Shown piece by piece: positions 24,301 to 29,277 of a DNA stretch of 29,277 bases (position 1 is its first letter; each line of letters opens with the position of its first letter). The DNA is taken from contig CAYPOY010000015.1 in assembly GCA_964412395.1 (NCBI GenBank), positions 1 through 29,277 on the forward strand, in the 5' to 3' direction. Made by a program: the position numbers and the translations under genes. The notes beneath the pieces were generated by a model, which searched no databases, was not told the origin of the DNA, and saw only the letters and a list, made by a program, of their open reading frames with translations. The stretch is from CAYPOY01 sp964412395 (GTDB lineage Bacteria; Chloroflexota; Anaerolineae; B4-G1).

Positions 24301-25912
24301 GGGCGGCGGCCTGGTCGCCCGTGGCGGTCCAGTCTGCCCCCTTCGGCAAGCTCAGGGCAGGCTCCTTCCCCCCCGTGGGGGGGACCGAGGGGGGGGTAGC
24401 GAGGCCCGTCGCACTGCCGTGGTAAACGAAGGCCGCTCCTTCGTCGGGCTGGTCGCCGTCGTAGTCGGGCGCACCGACGATAATGTCTCCGTGGTCATCA
24501 CCGTTCAGGTCCCCGGCGGTAGAGACGGAATAGCCAAAGTGGGCGTTTTCCTGATTGCCTGTGGCTGTCCAGTCCGCCCCCTTCGGCAAGCTCAGGGCAG
24601 GCTCCTTCCCCCCCGTGGGGGGGACCGAGGGGGGGGTAGCGAGGCCCGTTGCACTGCCGTGGTAAACGAAGGCCGCGCCCTCATTGGTCTGATTGCCGTC
24701 ATAGTCGGGCGCTCCGACGATGATGTCGGCGTAGCCATCCCCGTTCACGTCTCCGGCGATGGAGACGGCGGTGCCGAGATGGGCCTCGGGCTGGTTGCCC
24801 TCAGCGCTCCAGGCGGGAGTGGAGCCAAGCCCCGTGGCCGAGCCGTGGTAGACGAAGGCCGTCCCCTCGTCGGTTTGACCGCCGTCGTACCAGGGTGCAC
24901 CGACGACGAGGTCGCTATAGCCATCGCCGTTCACGTCCCCGGCGGTGGAGATGGCGTAGCCGAGGCGGGCGCCATCCTGGTTGCTCTCGCCTATCCAGTC
25001 TGCGGAGGACGGAAGGGCGGTGATAGTGAGGCGGAGGGTGATGGGGTAGGTGGCGGTGGAACCGTTTGTCGTGATGCGTAGTACGTGAGGCGTGAAACAT
25101 GAAACGTGAAACGTGTTGCGTGGTGTGTGATGGATGGGGACGAGTTCCAGGTGGGTGGGGTGGGGGCGGCCGGTGGCGTCGGTGGCGCGGGGGGGGCCGT
25201 AGCGCAGGATGGGCGTGCCGTCGGCGGTGGTGAATTCGATGGCCTGGTTGCCCTGCCCTGAGCCTGTCGTAGGGTCATCGGTGAGGTGAGGGGCGAGATC
25301 GCCGGTCAAGGCAAGTTCGAGGACGATCAGAGATTGGGGGTTGGAGATTGGAGATTGGAGACTGGAGGTTGGAGGTTGGAGGTTGGGGATTTGAAATCCT
25401 TGCTCGAGGCCGCATTCGTCGTTGACGTACCACTCGGTGATGGGGTCGCGCTGATACGTGACGCGATTCTCGTGAACGGAAAGAGTTGGCGTGTCCACGG
25501 GTGTCACCGCTCCCTCCTGCCCAAAGCCAGTCAGAGTGAGGCCCCAGCTCCAGGTGGGGTGGACTGCGGTGCGTTCCACGACGCGGATGCCAGTGGGGTA
25601 GAAGCCGGTGCGCAGGTTCTGCGCCCGATTAGGGGCCTGGTAGCCGGCCGGTCCGTCGGGGAAGAGGGGGGATTCCTGCCAGGTGACGTGATATTCCCGG
25701 CGGTGAAGATCCTCTTGTACAGCAGTCCACCAGTCGGCATTGTGGGAGGTGGGCGATTCAGAGATGAACGTCGGTGGTTCCCGTCTCTCCGTCCTCTCTG
25801 GTGAGGATGGCGTAGGAGGAAGACGAAAATGACGAAATCGAAGGAGCACCAGTAGCAGGAGCAGGATGCCGAGACTGGCTCGCAGGATGGTCCGGAAGCG
25901 GTGAGGTTTCAT
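21389..25912 (-). CDS. Surface protein with 14 FG-GAP repeats
   Basis: A 1507-residue protein with an N-terminal signal anchor (residues 9-28, RASLGILLLLLVLLRF). Residues 45-300 are an unrecognised domain ending in a beta-rich part. Residues about 303-1233 contain 14 FG-GAP units of 60-75 residues, each with a GDVNGDGYxDVIVGAP core, an integrin-alpha-like calcium-binding loop, and EGxAFVYHGGPxGL. Fourteen repeats would make two seven-bladed propellers. An FN3-like region (TIYRWRVRLLYRPGNW) and an Ig-like domain follow, and the tail is VFLPLILRR plus 12 residues. Its ATG overlaps the stop of the upstream beta-helix gene (ATGA). Several repeat elements are inserted in frame: the heptamer array at 25340-25390, the ACGTTTCA repeat at 25073-25122, and REP elements at 24336, 24576, 21988 and 25255. 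Probably a calcium-dependent adhesin or polymer binder. Confidence 0.9.
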   Translation of the reverse strand: MKPHRFRTILRASLGILLLLLVLLRFRHFRLPPTPSSPERTERREPPTFISESPTSHNADWWTAVQEDLHRREYHVTWQESPLFPDGPAGYQAPNRAQNLRTGFYPTGIRVVERTAVHPTWSWGLTLTGFGQEGAVTPVDTPTLSVHENRVTYQRDPITEWYVNDECGLEQGFQIPNLQPPTSSLQSPISNPQSLIVLELALTGDLAPHLTDDPTTGSGQGNQAIEFTTADGTPILRYGPPRATDATGRPHPTHLELVPIHHTPRNTFHVSCFTPHVLRITTNGSTATYPITLRLTITALPSSADWIGESNQDGARLGYAISTAGDVNGDGYSDLVVGAPWYDGGQTDEGTAFVYHGSATGLGSTPAWSAEGNQPEAHLGTAVSIAGDVNGDGYADIIVGAPDYDGNQTNEGAAFVYHGSATGLATPPSVPPTGGKEPALSLPKGADWTATGNQENAHFGYSVSTAGDLNGDDHGDIIVGAPDYDGDQPDEGAAFVYHGSATGLATPPSVPPTGGKEPALSLPKGADWTATGDQAAAHFGTSVGVAGDVNGDGYTDVIVGAPGVNVTGTLSLRDSGRAYVYHGSPTGLTTGCADWTAPGAQNDAYFGAAVSSAGDVNGDGYTDVVIGAPGYDMLDATTLTNTGRVYVYHGSSTGLTTGSGTWTDPDWTATGDQEDAHLGAAVSIAGDVNSDGYADVIVGAPGYDDVQPDEGAAFVYYGGPTGLATDSTWTAHPTDQEDAHFGTAVSTAGDVNGDGHSDLAIGSTGYDHEHTDEGGAFVYHGSPSGLATAPTWNATSKQDGALLGWSVATAGDVNGDGYADVIVSAPRYDHGQTEEGMAFLYAGGPDGPAHSPAWMGESDQEWAWFGTAIATAGDVNNDGYADVIVGAPRYDGEQIDDGKAFVYHGGPKGLATTPAWTAPPAGQGTAHFGISARFGTAVYTAGDVNGDGYSDVIVTANGYDAEGTNEGAAFVYHGGPAGLAADPAWTAHPTDQAYANFGRSASTAGDVNGDGYSDIVIGTPWYGNSQTEEQLDGTAFVYHGSATGLSLDPDWTVTDVFTNAEFGTAVSTAGDVNNDGYSDVIVGAYKYTKVPWLTPWREGAAFVYHGGPGGLAVSPAWSAKGGQEQAKFGLAVSTAGDVNGDGYADIVVGAPGYASDQSHEGAAFVYQGGPEGLDANPTWSIEGDQEGAGYGFTISTAGDVNGDGYSDLIVGAPTYNDGLVDEGSAFVYLGNSGGGLPVRPRQLRNDGYTPIASLGLSNSANQVHLQLTARTPLGRGAVAFRWQLAPLGTPFTAAAAISGSSPALRQTQDTAWSDVLTTSVVLSQTVDGLTGGTIYRWRVRLLYRPGNWLGQTSGRWLYPPWNGPQEADFRTPRLLAPDRNAKVLPGYTAIYTHTLTNPIGEMQTFTLTAVSSQSYAITVATPSGGPTVTLPAFGCGPITVTVQTPSTAISGTQDTTVVTATSELSGHDAVYDVTAVDLVTAAALDNVFLPLILRRALRYPSLRPVFP
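21988..22006. repeat. REP-like element in the C-terminal part of the FG-GAP gene
   Basis: TCCTGAGTCTGTCGAAGGG is the widespread GCCCTTCGACAxxCTCAGG type of REP. Read on the minus strand it encodes PALRQTQDT, a loop in the FN3-like region. A related copy is at 25255-25274 (GCCCTGAGCCTGTCGTAGGG, read as DPTTGSGQG). Confidence 0.65.
24336..24409. repeat. Composite REP plus G/C-run element, copy A
   Basis: This 74-bp stretch joins CCTTCGGCAAGCTCAGGGCA with CCCCCCCGTGGGGGGGACCG and GAGGGGGGG. Read in minus frame it gives PSVPPTGGKEPALSLPKG between two FG-GAP repeats. An exact copy stands 240 bp away. Confidence 0.85.
24576..24649. repeat. Composite REP plus G/C-run element, copy B
   Basis: Identical over 74 bp to the copy at 24336-24409, again at the boundary between two FG-GAP repeats. 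The surrounding FG-GAP units differ more than the element itself. Either the insertion came first and was duplicated with a propeller blade, or the copies are being homogenised. Confidence 0.85.
25340..25390. repeat. Degenerate heptamer repeat GATTGGA
   Basis: About six tandem 7-bp units (GATTGGA, GATTGGA, GACTGGA, GGTTGGA, GGTTGGA, GGTTGGG) lie in the N-terminal domain region. On the coding strand it is read as PNLQPPTSSLQSPISNPQ, a low-complexity insert that keeps the frame. Confidence 0.75.
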
Positions 25913-28854
25913 CGGTTATTCGGTTCGAAGCCGGGATTCTGTAGGCCGCTGAGCGACTGGTAATTGCGCAGCACCAACGGCAGGTAGATGAAATGAGGCT
26001 CGAAAGCGGTGGCGGTCTCGGTGTAAACGCCCGTCGCGCCCTCGTCGGTCGTGACCTGCACCACGTTGGTCAGTGGCCCGGCATAGTCCGTCTCGACGGT
26101 GACGACGACCGTCTGGATCCAGACGCCACCGGGCGCGGTGATGGTTGGCGTCCAGGTGCAAGTTCCGGTGGGGGTAACGTGGGCCGGTAGGGTATCGGTG
26201 ATGGTGGTGTGCAGGTGGAAGTTGCCGGTATTCGTGACGTAGATGGTGTACGTCAGTTGTTCGCCAGCCTGCACCAGGACGGGGTGACCTCCCCCTCTGT
26301 GGGGGGGATAGAGGGGGGGCGTTGAGCCGCCGGTGTGGGCCTGCTTGATGACGTGCAGGTCTGGCGCAAGCGTGTGGGTGTAGACACCCGTCGCGCCCTC
26401 GTCGGTCGTGACTTGCACCACGTTGGTCAGCGGTCCAGCGTAGTCCGCCTCGACGGTGACGACGACCGTCTGGGTCCAGATGCCACCGGGCGCGGTGATG
26501 GTCGGCGTCCAGGTGCAAGTTCCGGTGGGGGTAACGTGGGCCGGTAGGGTATCGGTGATGGTGGTGTGCAGGTGAAAGTTGCCGGTATTCGTGACGTAGA
26601 TGGTGTAGGTCAGTTGTTCACCGGGCTGCACCAGGACGGGGTGACCTCCCCCCCTGTGGGGGGGATAGAGGGGGGGCGTCGAGCCGCCGGTGTGGGCCTG
26701 TTTGGTGACGGCCAGGTCTGGCGCAAGCGTGTTGGTGTAGACACCCGTCGCACCCTCGTCGGTTGTGACCTGTACCACGTTGGCCAGCGGTCCAGCGTAG
26801 TCCGACTCGACGGTGACGACGACCGTCTGGATCCAGACGCCACCGGGCGCTGCGATGGTCGGCGTCCAGGTGCAAGTTCCGGTGGGGGTAACGTGGTTCG
26901 GCAGGGCGTCAGTGATGGTCGCAGTGAGAGTCACGTTGCCGGTGTTGGTGACGTAAATGGTGTAGGTCAGTTGCGCTCCGGACCGCACCGGGTCGGGGCT
27001 GGCCTGTTTGGTCACGCTCAGCGCAGCCGGGAACTCGTCGGCGCCGACGTCGGGGAGGGGACCGGTGGGCCGGGGGTCGCCGTCCACGTCGCTGTTCACG
27101 CCGACGTCGGTCCCGGCGTCAACAGCGGGCGAGTCGGGCAGGAGGTGGTAATCCTGTCGCGCTGGATCCACGAACAGGGGCGGGGCGAGAATCACAGTGG
27201 TGCTGCTGACCGGATCGTCGTTGTTGCCCCACAGCAGCGTGTGGCTCGCGATCAACGTCGCCCCTGCCGTCGCGCTGATGCCTACGTTGTGGCTGACGAC
27301 GATGTTGTTGGCAAGGATGAGGGTCAATGGGTCCAGGACGGCCAGCCCGGCCCCTTGTGCACCTGTGCTGCTGCCTACCAGCGTGTTGTGGTAGAGAAAG
27401 CCGGTGCCAGTGCCGGTCAGCTCAGCGCTGGCGGTGATGTGGTCGCCGATCACGTTGTTGGTGATGGTGAAGACTGGCGCACCGCGGACGGCGAGACCAA
27501 CCCCGTTGCTCAGCACCCGGTTGGCCTCGATGCGTGCGCTTTCGTCGCCTTCGGATCTGATACCGTTGTCGGCGCAGCCGCTCACCGCGTTGTGCGAGAT
27601 GGCGATAACGTCGCCGCGCGCGTCAATGCCATCGTTGCCGGTGCTGTAGACAGTGTTGCCTCGAATCTCGACCTGGGTGCTGGAACCGGCCGTGCGCACG
27701 CCATCCCCGTCTGTATTGTGCACGGTGTTATTCGTGATGGTTAAGGCGCCGTTTTCGGCGTTGATGCCCCGATCCCGCGTGTCATAGACGCGGTTGCCGG
27801 CCACGATCACGGCTGACCCATGTGCGTCAATGCCGTCGTTGCCGGCGTTGGTGACTGTGTTGTCCCGGATGGTGACGACTGCGCCGCGGGCGGTGCTGAT
27901 GCCATCGTCGCCGGTGTCGTTCACGTTGTTGCTGAGCACTGTGAGTGTGCCGTCGTGGGCGTAGATGCCCCGACGGACGGTGTCGTAGACCAGGTTGCCA
28001 CTGATCGTCTGGGTGCCGCTCACGTCAACGCCGTCGGACGCTATGGTGTGCACGGTGTTGCTGACGATGGAGACGGCGCCGTCCTCGATGCGGATGCCGT
28101 CCGCGTTGATGTTGCGGATCAAATTGTCGAACAGCCACAGGCTGCCCCGGTCCACCTGGATGCCCTGCTGCTGGCAGTCCTCGACGGTGCTGCCGGCGAA
28201 AGTGACTGTGCCGCCACCCTCGATGAGCAGTCCTTCCTCGCTGGTGTGAGCGATGTGTACGTTCACTACCTGCACTACGCCGTCATCCACCTCGATACCC
28301 TGCTGTGCGGTCAGAATCTGGGTGGCAGAGATAAGGACAGTCCCACCGTCAATCTCGAATCCCTGCTTGTTCACATTGAGAATAGTGCATCGCCCGACCG
28401 TCACGTCCCCGGTCCAGATGTGGATGCCATCCTGGCCGTTGCGCAGTGTCAGACCCTCTATGGTGACTTCGGCCAGTGGTGCGTCCCTGACGCGCATGTT
28501 GTGATCATCACTGCCGTCGAGGATGGTCGGATAGGTGATGGGGGTCTGGACGGTGAAGGTGATGTCCCATCCCCCGCGCAGCTTGACGCTGTGGGTGATA
28601 GTCAGGTTTTCGGTGTAGGTGCCGGTGGCGACCCATACCTCATCGCCGGGCGAGGTGGCCAGGTTGATGGCCTGTTGGACGCTAGCGCAGGGGTCAGTGA
28701 AGGTAATGCAGGTTGTGCTGGTACCCCCTTCTCGCACGTAGTAGATGCCCGGGTTGGCGTGAACGGGAGGGGTGGGGTGGGTCAGGGACCATAGCAGAAC
28801 GACGGTCAGCCCGAGACCCAGGGCGATTGCTGATAAAAGGTGTCTGTTTTTCAT
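25909..28854 (-). CDS. Secreted beta-helix protein with three DUF11 domains
   Basis: A 981-residue exported protein. Start ATG 28854 opens a signal peptide (MKNRHLLSAIALGLGLTVVL, cleavage near VHA-N); the frame is open to 29001 but that extension is not signal-like. Residues about 40-555 form a right-handed parallel beta-helix of NosD/PbH1 type, with an unusually regular NTVxNTGxDGI(D) repeat. A choice-of-anchor-Q-like segment follows (DSPAVDAGTDVG, then PDVGADEF, about 559-609). Then come three DUF11 repeats (LTYTIYVTNTGN, TPTGTCTWTP; starts near 612, 712, 831) of about 119 residues, the last two almost identical in DNA. The tail is FIYLPLVLRNYQ plus 19 residues. There is no Shine-Dalgarno sequence, consistent with a leaderless mRNA. 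It is coupled by ATGA to the FG-GAP gene. Probably a surface or matrix protein. Confidence 0.9.
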   Translation of the reverse strand: MKNRHLLSAIALGLGLTVVLLWSLTHPTPPVHANPGIYYVREGGTSTTCITFTDPCASVQQAINLATSPGDEVWVATGTYTENLTITHSVKLRGGWDITFTVQTPITYPTILDGSDDHNMRVRDAPLAEVTIEGLTLRNGQDGIHIWTGDVTVGRCTILNVNKQGFEIDGGTVLISATQILTAQQGIEVDDGVVQVVNVHIAHTSEEGLLIEGGGTVTFAGSTVEDCQQQGIQVDRGSLWLFDNLIRNINADGIRIEDGAVSIVSNTVHTIASDGVDVSGTQTISGNLVYDTVRRGIYAHDGTLTVLSNNVNDTGDDGISTARGAVVTIRDNTVTNAGNDGIDAHGSAVIVAGNRVYDTRDRGINAENGALTITNNTVHNTDGDGVRTAGSSTQVEIRGNTVYSTGNDGIDARGDVIAISHNAVSGCADNGIRSEGDESARIEANRVLSNGVGLAVRGAPVFTITNNVIGDHITASAELTGTGTGFLYHNTLVGSSTGAQGAGLAVLDPLTLILANNIVVSHNVGISATAGATLIASHTLLWGNNDDPVSSTTVILAPPLFVDPARQDYHLLPDSPAVDAGTDVGVNSDVDGDPRPTGPLPDVGADEFPAALSVTKQASPDPVRSGAQLTYTIYVTNTGNVTLTATITDALPNHVTPTGTCTWTPTIAAPGGVWIQTVVVTVESDYAGPLANVVQVTTDEGATGVYTNTLAPDLAVTKQAHTGGSTPPLYPPHRGGGHPVLVQPGEQLTYTIYVTNTGNFHLHTTITDTLPAHVTPTGTCTWTPTITAPGGIWTQTVVVTVEADYAGPLTNVVQVTTDEGATGVYTHTLAPDLHVIKQAHTGGSTPPLYPPHRGGGHPVLVQAGEQLTYTIYVTNTGNFHLHTTITDTLPAHVTPTGTCTWTPTITAPGGVWIQTVVVTVETDYAGPLTNVVQVTTDEGATGVYTETATAFEPHFIYLPLVLRNYQSLSGLQNPGFEPNNR
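26281..26704. repeat. 357-bp duplicated DUF11 units with G/C-run inserts
   Basis: The DNA of the second and third DUF11 domains is nearly identical over roughly 350 bp with an offset of 357 bp (119 codons). Each unit contains a G/C-run palindrome (26288-26320 and 26645-26678) read as TPPLYPPHRGGGHP, replacing the short PDPVRSG loop of the first domain. Confidence 0.8.
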
Positions 28855-28861
28855 GGGGTTT

Positions 28862-28890
28862 ATATTACATGACTTTGCGCTACCTGTCAA
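28862..28890 (-). promoter_or_regulatory. Sigma70-type promoter of a probable leaderless mRNA
   Basis: On the minus strand TTGACA (28890-28885), a 17-bp spacer and TAATAT (28867-28862) give a near-consensus promoter. The -10 ends only 7 bp before the ATG at 28854, so transcription should start at or within a base of the start codon. No ribosome binding site is present in the AACCCC that separates them. Confidence 0.75.
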
Positions 28891-28915
28891 GGCGGACGTG
28901 GAGATTATACACTGG

Positions 28916-28944
28916 TTGGCAGGGATGGGAAAGTGCGGTATAAT
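28916..28944 (+). promoter_or_regulatory. Sigma70-type promoter of the dehydratase gene
   Basis: TTGGCA (28916-28921), a 17-bp spacer and TATAAT (28939-28944) on the plus strand. The start of transcription should be near 28951, giving a leader of about 41 nt with AAAGGGGGG as ribosome binding site before the TTG start. It is back to back with the promoter at 28862-28890. Confidence 0.75.
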
Positions 28945-28991
28945 CTGCGCCATCAGCCAGGCGACCGTACGGCAGATGAAAGGGGGGCTCA

Positions 28992-29277
28992 TTGCGAGCA
29001 CTGATCACCGGGGCAGGTGGGTTCGTCGGGGGGCACCTGTGTGCCCATCTATTGGCACATACCGGGTGGGAGTTGATGGGTACGGTCTATCCCCGGCCGG
29101 TCGAAGCCCAGCCGTCAGAACCACGCTTATGGCTCCAGTACGCTGACCTGCGTGATCCAAAGGGGGTGCGCACGCTCGTAGACGAAGTGCGGCCCGACTA
29201 CATCTTCCACCTGGCTGCCCAGTCGTTCGTCCCCACCTCCTTCGCAGACCCCTGGGATACGCTGGAGAACAACATCC
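28992..29277 (+). CDS. NAD-dependent dehydratase, GDP-mannose 4,6-dehydratase-like (partial)
   Basis: The N-terminal 95 codons of a short-chain dehydrogenase/epimerase family protein, cut by the right edge. I start it at TTG 28992: the frame has a TGA just upstream at 28977-28979, AAAGGGGGG is well spaced, and the protein then opens in the usual way, (M)RALITGAGGFVGGHL. The Rossmann motif TGAGGFVG is at residues 6-13, YADLRDP is the NAD-contacting strand, and YIFHLAAQSFVPTSFADP is typical of GDP-mannose 4,6-dehydratase and related GDP-sugar reductases. Such enzymes make GDP-deoxyhexoses for cell-surface glycans. It is divergent from the surface-protein operon and on its own promoter. Confidence 0.85.
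   Translation, partial: MRALITGAGGFVGGHLCAHLLAHTGWELMGTVYPRPVEAQPSEPRLWLQYADLRDPKGVRTLVDEVRPDYIFHLAAQSFVPTSFADPWDTLENNI

Noticed and set aside
24360..24402. G-runs considered as regulatory G-quadruplexes
   Set aside because: The runs belong to a palindrome that also has matching C-runs, and copies occur on both strands within genes. A dispersed repeat explains them better, although quadruplex formation cannot be excluded.
28855..29001. N-terminal extension of the beta-helix protein to 29001
   Set aside because: It would bury the signal peptide and run through both divergent promoters and the start of the dehydratase gene.

Overview
The window looks like chromosomal DNA of a Chloroflexota bacterium (Anaerolineae or a close relative). 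This is an inference. It rests on very large secreted multi-domain proteins, four different proteins that end in a short Y/F-L-P-L/V-type tail (IYLPLVLRN, VYLPLIVRN, IYLPVVMRN, VFLPLILRR), PT-rich lipoprotein linkers, a large SARP/BTAD ATPase regulator, and many short palindromic repeats lying inside reading frames. DNA is GC-rich. I saw no tRNA, rRNA, CRISPR array or transposase.

Layout. Three transcription blocks run leftwards, and one regulator gene and one partial gene run rightwards. (1) About 28.85-21.4 kb, minus strand: a two-gene ATGA-coupled operon with a beta-helix/DUF11 secreted protein followed by a protein with 14 FG-GAP repeats. It is driven by a strong sigma70-like promoter placed so that the mRNA would be leaderless. 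A divergent promoter serves a TTG-started GDP-mannose 4,6-dehydratase-like gene that runs off the right edge. (2) 18.1-21.4 kb, plus strand: a 1080-residue SARP-type regulator (winged helix, BTAD, NB-ARC ATPase, TPR). (3) 18.0-5.4 kb, minus strand: a 2215-residue gingipain-like C25 peptidase with a beta-propeller inserted in its catalytic domain, a 71-residue small protein and a 1827-residue triple CSLREA/beta-helix protein, closed by a strong hairpin terminator at 5.37 kb. (4) 5.25 kb to the left edge, minus strand: a Reg_prop beta-propeller lipoprotein, a DUF6150-like repeat protein, a small lipoprotein coupled by ATGA to a TPR lipoprotein, and a 36-residue peptide.

How it may work together. 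Promoters of blocks 3 and 4 share a near-identical element of about 33 bp: two TTTGACG heptamers 11 bp apart (one helical turn), then 9 bp, then a TARAAT -10 box. This is the architecture known for SARP operators, and one copy lies in the intergenic region next to the SARP gene. The simplest model is a local regulon in which the SARP ATPase controls itself and a set of exported proteins. The C25 peptidase and the shared C-terminal tail raise the speculative possibility of a proteolytic surface-sorting system. Superimposed on the genes are several families of short dispersed repeats inserted in frame in interdomain linkers.
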